Below are positions 1-11,926 of a DNA stretch of 64,000 bases, one piece after another. The translations under genes and the position numbers were made by a program. The notes under the pieces are model-generated. The model was not told the DNA's origin and did not search any database. It was given only the letters and a program-made list of their open reading frames with translations. The DNA is taken from positions 67,111,376 through 67,175,375 of the forward strand of contig OZ024890.1 in NCBI GenBank assembly GCA_964017195.1, in the 5' to 3' direction. Every line of letters begins with the position of its first letter. The first letter of the stretch is position 1. The DNA is from Siderastrea radians. Lineage: Eukaryota > Cnidaria > Anthozoa > Scleractinia > Rhizangiidae.

Positions 1-1178
1 AAACGCAATTGTTCTCAGTTTAGAGCCCGCGGACGGAATGGTAAAAACAACACTCAAACAACTGTGAAAGCGATTCAACGTATTTTACATGGCATCCGAC
101 TTGTGTCTAAATGTCTGGAGCTGCTCAAGGGAACACAGATAGAGCCACAACGAGTACAGGTAAACCAGTGTCAATTTTGCGTGGTATAGCCAAAAAATGT
201 CGCCTTTTCTGGTACTGAATTTGTCTAATGCTTTTTGTTCAGACTGCTGCATGATTTTTGTACTGACTCGCCATAAAAAGTGTGACAATTTTTATTAAAT
301 GCTTTTTTCCTATTTTACTGTGCTTATTTTGTCTTGTCTCGATATTTCCGACTCAAAGCCTTCCGTATAAAACGTACTGTTTGTGAAATTTTAAGAACAA
401 GTGATTGAGTTGACGATGAAAGAAATTGTAAATACAGCACTAAATGCGTATATTTCTATTTCTACAGTTTCTGTTCGTCCTAAGAAATCAAGCATTTGTG
501 TCTCAGTGACGTTCAGTTGTAATTTCTCCTTAATTTTGCTTCGATACAAAGTGATTTTTCTCGCCGGGTTGCTGGCGGAGAAAAAAATCAAGCTCACTCT
601 GTCGTTGAAACCCTTGCCATGTCCACTGCGCTATGTATCCCTTCTAGGTTCGTAAATTACCCAGTAAGTCATATTCAGTACTAGGGCAGCATGAAGTTTC
701 ACTTCATCTTTCTCCTTCTCATCGACGGAAGTAGTTTTTTTCTTAGTGTTTTTCCAGTTCTCTATTTTGTCGACGATTGATAACGCACCGCGAGAGTATT
801 TGATTGAAAACAAAAAGCGCTTTTCACTATTCTTTGTTTTCAATATAAACATTTCGGTCATTTCGGTAAAGGCGGGCATTATTTCAGTAAACACGCTGCG
901 AAATCTCGGCAAACGTTTTCTTTACTGATTCGGTATTTGAATCTATGTTACTATTTTTCTTGCTGGGGAAATAGTGACAACGATTTATCAGTGCGTTACT
1001 TTTCTTCACAACGTGCTTAGAAAATCATTTTACAGTCTTTGCGGCTGCCCTTCAATCTCTGTACGTCCACAGAGGAAATACATTTTCGGGATGTATTTTC
1101 CCTTTTCCTGCCTGATTCGCCTTCAACTGATTTTTTCGTCGTTCGACGCCTTTTTGGCCCCCAAAACGTTTGTTCCGT
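1..1178. other. No gene recognised
   Basis: Short reading frames here have no recognisable domains and no coherent codon pattern. The stretch is AT-rich non-coding DNA as far as can be seen. No tandem repeat or clear inverted repeat was found. Confidence 0.5.
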
Positions 1179-1439
1179 CTAACGAGGAAATCCTCGTCCG
1201 ACATGTCCGGACGCATCTTCGCAACAGGATTTTTCTAAAATATTCTCACTGCCATCATCGGAATCACTTGTACAATCCTCATATCCAGAGTCACTATCCG
1301 AAAAGTTCTCCTCAAGGGCTTGCCTTAGATTTGGAATTGTCAGTGATGACAAAAACTGGATTTCTTCACCTCCAACGAAGGTAATTTCCGACGCCATTTT
1401 GTTTGTTTTTTCTTTGCGCGGCATCCTCGCAACATACAC
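1179..1439 (-). CDS. Small acidic ORF, possibly a transposon-derived fragment
   Basis: Not recognised. The frame encodes about 86 residues. After a basic start (MPRKEK) comes MASEITFVGGEEI and then an acidic Ser/Asp run (SDSDSGYEDCTSDSDDGSE). Acidic serine-rich N-termini are common in transposase genes and in nuclear proteins, so this may be the first exon or a remnant of such a gene. No catalytic domain follows in the same frame downstream on the minus strand. It could also be a chance frame. It is listed only because its composition differs from the other short frames nearby. Confidence 0.22.
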   Translation of the reverse strand: MYVARMPRKEKTNKMASEITFVGGEEIQFLSSLTIPNLRQALEENFSDSDSGYEDCTSDSDDGSENILEKSCCEDASGHVGRGFPR

Positions 1440-4400
1440 GAGTGTTTCACGCGCGCGATGGCGCCATTTTTTCTAAAAATAGCACATTTGTCTTTTTCGA
1501 TGGGGCCAGCCCCATCACTGAAAATGGTATTCGGTTACGGTCTCCGTCCCCGATTATGGCTCCTGTCATTATGGCATTTTTTCTCACCCCTGCGAGGCTC
1601 GGAAGATTACTACGCAACTCGAAAAATATCCGCGTGTATTATCTAACAAAACACCGAATAACTATTAAGTTGTATATTTACTTCTTCTTAACCGAGCGTG
1701 AGGGCCGTACTGGGAGAATATTGTCCGAGGGCTTTCTGGTACGGACCGAACGAAGCGAGGTCCGTACAAGAAAGAGTGAGGCCTAATTATTAACAAAGTA
1801 GACTGGTAATCAGATTGATGCTCTTCATTGTGCATAGACTGCTCCAAAGCGCATTTTGCTCTAAACCTGTGTTTTCCGGTTTCCTTAATTTCCCAAATAA
1901 GATACAGCCTTATTTGCCTGAATTGGCTGTCATATATAGCCTGCAGGTTCTTAATCTACAGTTTCTTGTATGCCGCCGTTTTTAGCAAAAAACGAATGGA
2001 GGACAAATTGTCCCGTATTTAATTTCTTTTAGACAATGATAATTAACCTTTCTGATCTTCGACTGAAACTGAACGGGATGACTTCCTCCTAGGCTTTGGC
2101 TTTGGGACACTTTGTGAAAGAACCAAATCATCATGAAATAACATAATCTCGCTGCATCAATTGAAATGACTTTTGTGTATTTTTCTCTCTTACAAGCCTG
2201 TCAGTTTGAAAGAGGTTTTATCTTGGACAACTGTTTGTAGGAATGATCGAAGTAATGGAGTTTTCTAGTTGTTTTAGGAACTTCATGGTGAAAAGCTCAC
2301 AATGTATTACTGGCAAAAGTTTTCATTTACAGATATAAATCCAACTAGATAAGTGAGACCAAACCATCACTTGGAGTTTTCGAGGCTTAATTTAATGAAT
2401 CTGACCTTCACCGTGTGCAGTAGTTGGCACTGATTGTTCAGGACTTTGAGTGCTTCCACCGGAGGAGGGTTTTCTTCTTTTTTGTCCTGGCTTGCCGGCG
2501 CCTTTAAAAAGATAAAAAGGGGAAAAGTCAATTGGACTAATTGTAGCACTTGAATTCTGCGGAGAATTGAAGTTCCTGACTATTGCTTCTTTTTTGCGGT
2601 TTTAACTGATACAAATGTCACTTTTTTTTTTCAATTTTTAGTCTTGATAGTGCTGAAAATTTGGGAAGAACTGTTACCGAACCCTCACTATTAAGTCAGC
2701 TGAAGGGGCCAAGATTTGACCCCAAATCCCATTCCCCGTCTTTATATGGATTCCTGAAGTCCACTCATTTACAACAATGTTTTGTCCACTTCTTTTGGCA
2801 AACGATGAAAAAGAAACTCGAATTTATAATTTCCCGTATGTTTTACTGGATTTCGTGTGGATATGTACCTGATTTCGACGTCTACAGCTCGAGAAGTTTC
2901 AGTCACCGTCATTTTGGCTCTACATGGCCAGAAATCGAATACAGTCAGCGGTAGGAGTCGCGGGCGTCTAATAGGGCTTTTCTATCTTCAATTTCCATTC
3001 CAAAAATGCTTCTTAAGGGGGTCTATCAGACATTTTCGCTTTGGAAGTTAATTTCTACAATTAAATGAGTGTTAGATTTATAAAACCAGTGCCTTTGAAA
3101 GGAAATCATCGAATACAAAGGTCAGTCAAAATTAGCATAATTTTTCCACTACGAGAGACTATGAGAGACTTCAATGGCTATTGTACAGCGGTAACTCGCT
3201 GAAAAGCTAGGCCGCTTGGTGTTTTTAAGATGGCAACTGTTTTCTTTGCAAAGTGGACTCTTTTCACTCGATTTCACCGGGATTTTCTTCCTACCTCTGA
3301 GCTCATTTTACCCAGAAGACCGACTCCAGCAAAGCATAAAATACTGGCTTTTCGGAAGCCGTTTGGCCGAACTTAAACAGCTTTCTGTGCCTCTGAATAT
3401 GCCTCAAATGGACAATCGATCCCAGTGGAAGAAGATCTGACGTGCACAATTTGTAAACACGCGCTTACGTCGGTGTGGTGATACAGGGAAAATGGTAATC
3501 AAAGGCAATCTTAAGACATCTAAGTCGCCATCAAAGGCTAAAAGGATATGCAACCCTGGCCTAACTTAGGCAAATCGCTGGATCGTGAGAGTTAGAGTAA
3601 GTAGGCATTGTGTTGTTTTCTGGCAGGTTAGACGTGCACATTTTGACTATCCACTTTATTTACCAAGATACGGCTGCATTTTATATATTTCTCACACAAA
3701 ACTTTGTACATTCGCCATATTTAAAGTCCGCAAAATCGCCTCACTACGCATGACCGTCCGCCATGTTGTATTCGATTTCTGGCCATGACTTCAGGACTAG
3801 TTCTTGCAACTTAATCAGTGACATGCAAGAGCATTCGCAGTCGCAGTGTGCTGGCTTTTTTCAGTAATCGTTTCCTATATACGCTGTGCAGGTGTTTTTG
3901 GTTCCCAAGACCGGTATCAGGTTACCCAATTACCCAGTCCCTGAACCCAAAGCCATTTTCCCAGTGCAAATCTAGGCGAATCCCAGCTCCCATTCACTTA
4001 CCCTTTGAGGACCCTCCGGTATTGGATAAGTTGGAAAAATAGGCAGACCTTCACGTTGGGTTCACATGGATGAGGCTATTTATGCCCCTCAGTGTGAAGG
4101 TCACACAAAGTAACATGTAACGCTTACGTTCATGGCTAATCAAACACATTTCCTAATTAGTCTTTTTACATTTGATTTCGTCATGGTAGTGATGTTACCT
4201 TCCCTAGCTTCTTTTGAAATAGAGCGGGATGACTTCCTCCTAGGCTGCGGCTTTGGCGAATCTTTTAAAAGAAAATTTAAAAAACCGTTTTTGGTAAGGA
4301 GCTGCACCGATTCAAAGTAATATTTAGTGGATTTGCCCCTCTTAGCTATAGAAAATTAAGGGCGACATCCCTTCATCTCTGTGTAAATCTGATTTAGTTT

Positions 4401-4743
4401 CTCAGTACCTGTGACCAACTTTTGGCAAGAATTTCTTCAGTGCGTATCTATTCTTTAAACTAATCTAATTGGAGGCCAGAACATTCTCCTTTAGCTCTAA
4501 ACTTTCGAATCGCAAAAAAACATGAAGACAGTTGCGGGGTTTCAAAAAAGTAAGGTTCCATTTTATTATCATGTTTGCCATCCAAAACAAACAGTAGGAA
4601 AGTCAAGACAACTGAGCTGGAAACAGGTGTGACATGAATCTGTGACCACTCTTGGTCGTACTGACGGCTGATTTACTCGTTTTATGGATTGTGGTCAAGT
4701 CATCTTGTGACCATCATTAGCTCTCCGGATCTCAGTTTGCGTG
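1440..4743. other. Intergenic region without a recognised gene
   Basis: Nothing coding can be supported. Two stretches, about 2072-2107 and 4222-4256, share a ~33-bp motif containing gggatgacttcctcctaggc with very few mismatches. They look like dispersed copies of one repeat fragment. On the minus strand, tttatt at 4562-4567 reads AATAAA and is a plausible polyadenylation signal about 180 bp past the stop of the glycosyltransferase frame. Confidence 0.5.
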
Positions 4744-5933
4744 TCACACAGAAAAAAAGCAAACAGACAAAATGCTCCTACGAATGCTCCTCATCGTCTC
4801 AACAAGATCGTTGCATTGCTTTGTCCAATTGTACGTCGCTGCATAGTTGTCACGAATGCCTTTCGATTCTCGCAGTCGACATTTCCTTTTTTTGTTCCAC
4901 AACGTCTTAATCTCGGCAGACCAGACATCAGGATCTTCCGAGTCTATCACACATGGTGAACCATAGTCAACCTCTTCCAGGGCTTCTCCAAATCCCGAGT
5001 TGGCACTTACAAGAACAGGCAAACCTGCTGACATCGCTTCCAAAGCGGCGAGACCGAAGCCCTCGGTTCTTGAAGGCATAATGGCAAGATCCACTTCAGA
5101 AAACTGCTGTTTTAGACGTTCCCTCAGTTCTATAAAAGTTCTCACTCTTAGTCGATTTGGAGGAATGTTGCATTCTTTCAATCGACTTGCTACTTCTTCC
5201 TGTTGCTTTGCGCCAACGAAGATCAGATGAACATTCTCCAGCTTCGCTACAGCGTTAGCAGCGATGTCAAATCCCTTTGAAGAGAAATCGTCAGCATCGA
5301 CACGGCCAAACGCTAAAACTCGACACTTGTTCCCATCTTGCTGGCTCTGTGGTGCATTTAAAAACTCGCTAAAAATGCCTGGTGTGAGGACAAATACCTT
5401 TTGGTCTTTCTCACAAAAGCGAAAGTAAGACCGATAAGCTTCTGGCAGCTTTGGCCCCAGTGCTACAACAAAGTCGGCTATGACACAGAGCTCCACTTCA
5501 TCTCGATGCTTCTTTTCTCCCTTGGAAAGCGCATCTGGGTTATCCTGGATCATCCCCAGCTCCTCTGGGTCGGAATGCACGCACTGAATCCACTTGCACT
5601 GGCGATTGTCTCTTATAATTGGCGCTCGACTTCCCAGTACCACCCCGTGACCAATTACAAAGTCCATTTGGAGGTCTACTGGAGGAAAGCAAAGCCACTG
5701 GTGTTCATCAAGCCCAGTTCTTTTTTTCGCCTGTACGAGAGTGACATTGTGACTTAGAGCTGCTTTCTTCTCTTCCTCGTCACATCTTAGAAGAAAGACA
5801 GAGACTTGCACGTCGGGTTGTTTAGCTAATTCTATTGCTAACTCTCTGTTGAAATTAAAGTAGACAGCTCGCCACTCTTTGATCCCCACTCTTCGGCAAG
5901 TAGTACCACTTTGATTTTGCTGGATGAAGCCAT
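4744..5933 (-). pseudogene. GT4-family glycosyltransferase (GT-B fold), frameshifted near the N-terminus
   Basis: The long frame ends at 4744 and contains the C-terminal nucleotide-sugar site of family GT4: the stretch PSRTEGFGLAALEAMSAGLP with the E-x7-E pair, and before it a VLAFGRVD strand and a VHLIFVGAK strand. The N-terminal half has FNRELAIELAKQ, an IGHGV histidine loop and WIQCVHSDPEELGM. Retaining transferases of this type move a sugar from a nucleotide donor; the substrate here is unknown. The natural start is the ATG at 5931-5933, which reads MASSSKIKVVLLAEEWGSKS, the expected first strand and Gly-rich loop. That frame stops matching around 5852-5862, and the family pattern resumes in another frame at FNREL. 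This is a short indel (about +5 or -1 nt) in the loop. The loop also reads GELST where GG-L-S/T is usual. Either this copy is a young pseudogene or the assembly has an error. It is intronless as read. In corals such domains occur alone and fused to NACHT/NB-ARC receptors (known for Acropora); no such domain lies next to it here. Confidence 0.8.
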
Positions 5934-6070
5934 GGATGGAGTTGGAACTTTCACAATAATAGAACAATTGCTCATTAAGAAATTATTAAGAAATTGCTCC
6001 AGACCCTAACCTGGGTGTTACCCAGAGAGCCGGACCAGCAACGAGCATGCGCAGGACAAACCCAGTCTAA
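5934..6070. promoter_or_regulatory. Short 5' flank of the glycosyltransferase
   Basis: This is the sequence directly upstream of the minus-strand ATG. No TATA box or initiator can be assigned with confidence. Confidence 0.15.
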
Positions 6071-6977
6071 GGCATTCTCGTTCCCAGAGCCTACGATCTG
6101 TTTTGTCAGCGGTGGGATCGTAGGGCTCTGGTATCAGCCATTACCGGATGTCGTGAAATTCACGACATCCGGTAGCGCATGTCCAATTCGTTAAGGTGCT
6201 ATTGCGCCTGCTCCGTTTTCGTCCGTGGAGCTCTGGGCATGACAATTCTGACAACAACTGAGAAATTTGAATTCCTATCGATCGAGTCGTGGTGCTTTAT
6301 GGATCGACTAAAAGCTGTTCGGGACCCTCTTAATCTCCTGTAATTAGCGGAAAACCTGTTTTAAAAGGAACAAACTTAAGAAGCTGCCTTTCGTGCCGTA
6401 GTTGTTCAGAAGAACGATTGTCCCTGCATTTTGCTCACGGGTTTTGGATTTGTAACTTGCCTGATTAAAGGTATAATATTATTGCATTTGCGTTATATTG
6501 AATTGTACAGTTATTTTATTACATTCGTCTGGTTTCTGTTGTATGAGAATGTCAACTGTGTACTTATCGTTTCGCCTTCCCTAAACGCTATACTGTATTA
6601 CGTTTTACCCCATCGAAAATTTCCAGAAGAGGTCATTACAAAAGTTGATGAGACAAGCTTTAGTTTTGTAGAAAATGCTGTAGCGGGGAAAGAATCGCTG
6701 GCATTTAGCGACAATCTCAACACTTTGAATTTAAAATGTGGTCGCTTAATCTGCCCTAAGCCGCATTCTTTGCGTGGAAATTGATCAAGTCAATATATTA
6801 ATTAATGCCCTGGTTAATTCAATCGGAAATAAAACGTTATGAGTGGAAGCCAAAAAATTTTTACGTTATTGCGCATACAGTTTGAATCAGCCAATCAAAA
6901 AAAATTAATTTTTGGCCGTTACCAGAGCTACAAGAGACGTAATTTAAAAAAAGCCGCGTAGCTCTGGGGACGAGAAT
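6071..6977. repeat. Putative ~0.9-kb element bounded by an inverted repeat
   Basis: Left end: cattctcgttcccagagc followed by ctacg. Right end: cgtagctctggggacgagaatg, its near reverse complement. A further direct copy of the motif (cattctccttcccagagc) lies just outside at about 6999. Such ends look like a non-autonomous DNA transposon. No transposase is encoded, and the target duplication could not be resolved. Confidence 0.4.
6142..6174. repeat. Perfect 33-bp palindrome
   Basis: Two 16-base arms (taccggatgtcgtgaa and its complement) surround a single base. It would form a perfect hairpin in either strand. It lies inside the putative element at 6071-6977. Confidence 0.85.
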
Positions 6978-7277
6978 GAGTCTAAGGATCCTGGGCATTC
7001 TCCTTCCCAGAGCCCGCGTCCCCCTAGACCAGCTGGGCTACTGAGGTAATGTGCACCAGACTAAAACATACAAATAGGAAATTCAAGGCATTTGGAAAAA
7101 AATAAAAATAACTCGAAATTAATTAACATACTAACAAAAATACTGAATAAAAAGAAATCTACAGAGACCAGTAATGCCTTGCTTAGTAAATAACGCCCAA
7201 GAACTTGTTTGGGCGTTTTCACACTTCATGTATTATTAGTGCTCCACCGTTAATTGGCAAGAAGGTAATTTATGCAA

Positions 7278-8147
7278 TAATATATAGATTTAGCCAAGCC
7301 TAAAAGCGGAGCCCCACTGTTTGTTTTGTCTGTTTTTTGCTTTTGTTTTTTGTTTTGTTTTTTTGTTTTGTTTTTGGTGGCAGTTATTAATTTGTGAAAA
7401 TACTCTCATCCAAGTCGTTTTATTAAAAAAAAAAACAAAGAAAAAAATTCTTGCTCCCGCTGAGTGTCGAACCCGGCTCGTCGGCGTGAGATGCCGGTGA
7501 CTAGTCCTCTAGGCCATGGACGTTTGGCACTGTTTTCGTAGTTAATTTTAATACTTATTTCTTTCTTCGTGACAAGCTGCCTATCAGCATGAAAATGCTG
7601 GTGTTTTTCCTGGCAAAATGTGTTCGAAACGCCGTAAAAACCATGGTTGTGGACAGAAAAAACCAAAAAGCACTAGCTCTGCTATATTTGGCGTCGAAAC
7701 CGCTGCGAAAAGCTGCGAACTCAAGCGGTGTGCCGACCGAGTTTGAACAGAACCGACGAGGCAAATTTGAACTTTTTGCCTGAACTTTATCGCCGAGTTT
7801 CTTTCGCCTAGATTGAACTTTTCCCCTTCCACCAAAAAGACAACTGAGTGTTCTTTTGCATTTTTTTTTTCACTAACAAATTTGTTTTTGACTTTTGTTG
7901 TCTTTGCTTGTTTTGCTACAACGCGGGTCAACATGCGATTTCGCGCTGAAAACACACGGGATTCAGCACAGGATTCTATCTAGTGTAGGAAGTGTATTGG
8001 TATCCCTGTGGTGCGGACGGACGGACGGACGTACGGACGGACGGTCACGTGACTACTACGTCACTACCAAAATTTTTTGGCTTGATAGATTACCAAATTT
8101 CCTTAGCAATGGAGCTCCGCTGACGCGCTAGCGCGCTGGCTCCGCTA
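7278..8147. repeat. Dispersed repeat, copy 1 (about 870 bp)
   Basis: It starts at tatagatttagccaagcc and ends at gcgcgctggctccgctat. The sequence reappears almost unchanged at 11927-12757. Features in order: a T/G-rich tract (repeats of tttgtttt), a tRNA-like segment on the minus strand, a ~550-bp unique body, a GGAC-type minisatellite at about 8016-8043, and a GC-rich end with gacgcgctagcgcgctgg. Short reading frames in the body are shared with the second copy but are not recognised as proteins. Sequence outside the boundaries differs between copies, so this is a dispersed element and not a segmental duplication. The family is unknown; the ends share only agcggagc/gctccgct. Confidence 0.75.
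7450..7533 (-). repeat. tRNA-Glu-like SINE head inside the repeat (copy 1)
   Basis: On the minus strand the segment has an A-box-like tggcctagaggactagtc and a B-box gggttcgacac with tRNA spacing. A predicted anticodon stem CGGC/GCCG holds the loop ATCTCAC (anticodon CTC, Glu). The acceptor stem does not pair well and the T-stem is imperfect, so this is a tRNA-derived SINE head and not a working tRNA gene. The tail would be the T/G-rich tract toward 7320. Confidence 0.55.
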
Positions 8148-10595
8148 TAAAATAGACGGGGCCAGTGTTAAATTTTTTGTTAGAAAAAGGAAAAATTAGC
8201 ATAATTACTCTCAGAGAGAAAAAATATTCAGTAAGGTAAAGGCTCTTTTGAATGAATAAATTTGCCATTTACATAAAGCTTATCAGGGTACCTTTCGCTG
8301 AAATAGGCTGTTAGTCCTCTTTTTTTAGCTTCCTATAAAAAGTTAACCAAACCAAAATTTATGTGCTTCCTGGTTCCGGTTATTGTTCTGCTTGCAATTT
8401 TCCCTACCGATTATATTCATATCTTCCTAAAAAAAAACACACTTATTGCCGTCACATGCTTTACCATAAACCTAGGAACCGTTTATTTACGTTCACATCC
8501 CATTCACGTTGCAATGAAATTGTATTTGTAAAGTGCCTCAAAACTTGGCTTGCACTACCAAAACTAAAGTGTTTTTGTAAATATCATATTTTTAGTGGAG
8601 ACTGTATAGGCTCTGTATAAAGCCATTGCTTTTTGGGTGCTCTGAAAAGCCAATTGTTTTCTATCACTTCAAAGATCTAAAAATTGACGCATTGGCCGTA
8701 TTTATCTCCTAGAAGACCCAAAATTCATCTGACGCATTGATATTATGCGTCTTCTGAAAATAGATACAGAGACGAATACAACTGCCACTAGACAAGCAAA
8801 GTGTTACCAGAAAGACTGAGCACAACTCCACATACATATAACTGGCGGGAAAGTCTGTGAAAGGAAACTAACTTCACAAAATGGTGAGAGTTTTCACTTT
8901 TCTGAGCTTAATTTCTAACCAGAGGAATGACAGGAAATAGTTCCAAAGAATAACAGTTTTCGTGAAATGAAAGTCTTGTCGTGAGGTTTGAGGTTTGTTT
9001 TATGCATCTCGCGTTTATCCGTTGTGACGTATTATTTGTCTAAGCCGAATTATGCGCCACTCAGACGCAGTAAACTGACGTATGATTAGCCTCAGACGAC
9101 TCATGTGTTTGCCCCTTATTTTGTATGTTTATGTTGACCCCTCATACGCAAAATGCTTATCAGACGCATTATTCATCTAAAACGGATTACGAGCACTCCA
9201 AAATAAAGACGGCCATTCTTACTTAGAAATCAGTATTTGCATTCATCAAAAGTATGATTATCAGTGGTTTGATAACAAATTACCTGCATGAGCGACAATA
9301 TATTATATGACAGTTTTTCTCAGTAGACACTGTTTTGCATTACTGTTATTGGGCAAACGTTTTCGCTCTGATTTTAGACTGCATAGAGAGTGTCTTCTAC
9401 CCCAACTTTTGAGCGGCAAAAAGGCGAAAAACACACGAAACACTTGCTACCTAGGCTTCTCTCAATCAAGGGAGAACTGGTTCATTTCATGAGCGGAATA
9501 TATAGATGTTGGCTAAGCAGACAAGGCTGCGCCACTTTGTTGAAGAATTGCTGCTTAAGATCGGACTGTCCATATGGTGAATTTGCACAAGTAGTGGATA
9601 TACGTTTTACGATATCGAGATTACTCGGATTCTTTTGTGGATGGTAGTAGTCGTGGGGATCGTAAGTGTTGAAAGGAAGCCAGTTGCGGCGTCATCTGGT
9701 TGGTGGATCCTTATTGAGATGGTAGGTTCATTTGGTGTCAAATTGTATAGACGATGTGATAATAGCTTCATACTGACAATAATAGAGTTTTATACCTATC
9801 AACAATTTGGATGCCTTCAAAGCTACTTCTTGGCCATTCTATTTAAGCAGTAAGGCTACCGGCAGTTTATACTTGGTATATTTTACGTAAAAATATCAGA
9901 TAAAGCATCTTGAGGTAAAAGCAATTTGACAACCTCTTCTGTTATGCATACTCTTCAGTCGTACCTTATCAAAGTAGATAACACGTGTTCGGAACACTTT
10001 TACAGTTGCAAATCAGTGATGACATCCTTATGATGTAGTCAAATGGTAGGTGAAGTAAAAGTGGCTGAGTTAGTGCTGAAACAAGTGGGAATAATTTTAG
10101 CTGTACTTCAGATGTACTACTTGAATTGAGAACCTCGAGAGCTTTATGACGCGGAATAGAGCAGGGGATTCAGAAAACGCGGAATTAACTTGTAACGACT
10201 GAATGACCTGCCAGAACATCCGCTGTTTACGCCTATTGAGTCAGAAGGGACGCGTCTGGGCAAATTTTGGCCGATTCTTGGAACCTGCTCGAGGGTGGAA
10301 TCTTGGCTTTGTTAGACTTAAAGTTAACCCAGTTTTACACAAACATAAACCCAAGTAAATGAGAAATGCGTCGCTGAGAGAAGAGAGTGACAAAAACTAA
10401 CATTCATGTGTTATCGCAGCAACCTGAGCAAAACGCAAACTCTGACATTGTCGCAACTGCAAAAGGAAAGGAAAAATTTGATTGTTGTCCTTGCACTTGC
10501 GTGAAATCTGTGAAATACGATTTTCTTTTTGAGTTTCTGCTTGGCCTCTTAGCTAAACCCCGCACACATTAGGAACTACTTTCAGTATATATATA
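8148..10595. other. Intergenic region without a recognised gene
   Basis: No domain or splice-supported exon is seen. Between about 8690 and 9190 the word gacgcat or its complement recurs several times, including a small hairpin gacgcat/atgcgtc at about 8733-8751. This may be a decayed repeat. Confidence 0.45.
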
Positions 10596-10736
10596 TCTTA
10601 TTAGATGTTTCGGTGTGAAGTATCGCCCAAAATTTTTACGAGTTGTGTGGTACTTGAGGAGCCCGCAGCGCGAGTCAAAATACAAACAACGAGTAAAAAT
10701 ATAGGGCGATACTTCACATCGAAACATCTAATAAGA
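10596..10736. mobile_element. 141-bp palindromic MITE
   Basis: The 33-base arms (tcttattagatgtttcggtg and on through gtatcgccc) are repeated in inverse orientation at 10704-10736 with one mismatch, around a ~75-bp centre. It encodes nothing. The structure is that of a miniature inverted-repeat transposable element; the target duplication is unclear because the flanks are AT-rich. Confidence 0.75.
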
Positions 10737-11926
10737 GATTTATTATCCAACTTAACCGTTTAAAACCTTTTTCAGTAACTTGAAAGAAAACTACAAGTGT
10801 AACAGGATGAGCGCCCGCATGGTACTGTGCAATAACCAACTGTACAATATCGTGGGATAGTTGTACTCGTTTCGCGCGCTTTCTGTACAATAACGAATAC
10901 AGTTGGATAGTGAAACATATTACGAGAATTAACACTGCGCTGTGATGACTTTTGCAGTGGTCAGACATAATAATTAAATCTACAGATTCAAACAACGACA
11001 TCGTTCAGCACAATACCTAGCACCATAGGAAAGATCTGCTCAAAAGCTTTCATTTGAATGATCACACTTCACACTTCATTTCATCCTCAGACTCAAATTT
11101 TAGAACCACCTTGGAAAATACAATAAACAGCACCTCAAGAAAGTACTGCTTGCCATGTTTTCGTTTGAAGTGACACACTTTAAAATTTCGCTCACAGATC
11201 AGACTCAAACGTTATAGCCACTTTGTTTAGCATAAATAAAAGAATCACAATTTATAGTTTTCAATAGCTTTCAATAGCGTTCAATAGCTTTCTTTTATTG
11301 AGACAAAGAATTTCATCCCTAGACTCAAAAGTTGCAACCACTTTGTAAAGCAAAATAATCAGGTCCACAGAAGAGGGAGCTGGGTTAAGATTTCAAATGG
11401 TCATGCACAATGTTATTTTCCCTCAGTGCAGTCATATAAAAGGTAACCACTCTTACTCTGAAGTCTTAGAGAATTTTGAATGAAGGTCACCTTTACGCAC
11501 CTTTTTGTCAGTTATGCAGCTCAAAATACATAAAACTCCATTAATTCAACTCTTTCAATAATTTTGATTGTTTGCCTGAAATAGCAAGAGTCTGTAGTCT
11601 TTATTTTTGATTAAATTGTCATTGTTTCTTTTATTAAATTGTGCTTTTACTTCAGCCAGACTTACATTGCTGCACTCCAAGATTTCACTGTAAATCCATG
11701 AAGAGTGCAGAAAATAACAATTTCTTTTGCAATAAATTGAATTTTTAAATGGCTTGTCACACGTTAAAAAAAATTGAGACTGCATTATCTTGAACCCCTG
11801 TGATGATAAGCTTAAAAAAGGCGGGAAATAATGGGCAGGTAAATATGCCTACTTTTACGTCCTAGTCGGCCGCTAGTGCAATTAATTGGTTCGGTTTGTT
11901 TTTGTAAACAGCCGTAAAAAATGTAT
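10737..11926. other. Intergenic region with degenerate ~120-bp tandem repeats
   Basis: A motif of the form agactcaaa-N-gttatagccact-ttg occurs at about 11088, 11203 and 11331, a spacing of 115-128 bp, each followed by similar AT-rich sequence. This suggests an old tandem array. A shorter caatagctttc repeat sits at about 11260-11290. No gene is seen. Confidence 0.4.

Noticed and set aside
7450..7533. Functional tRNA-Glu gene
   Set aside because: Acceptor and T stems do not pair properly, and the sequence sits inside a multi-copy repeat.
7584..7955. 123-residue minus-strand frame, repeated at 12152-12553
   Set aside because: It lies within the dispersed repeat; overlapping frames in several phases are equally long, and no domain is seen.
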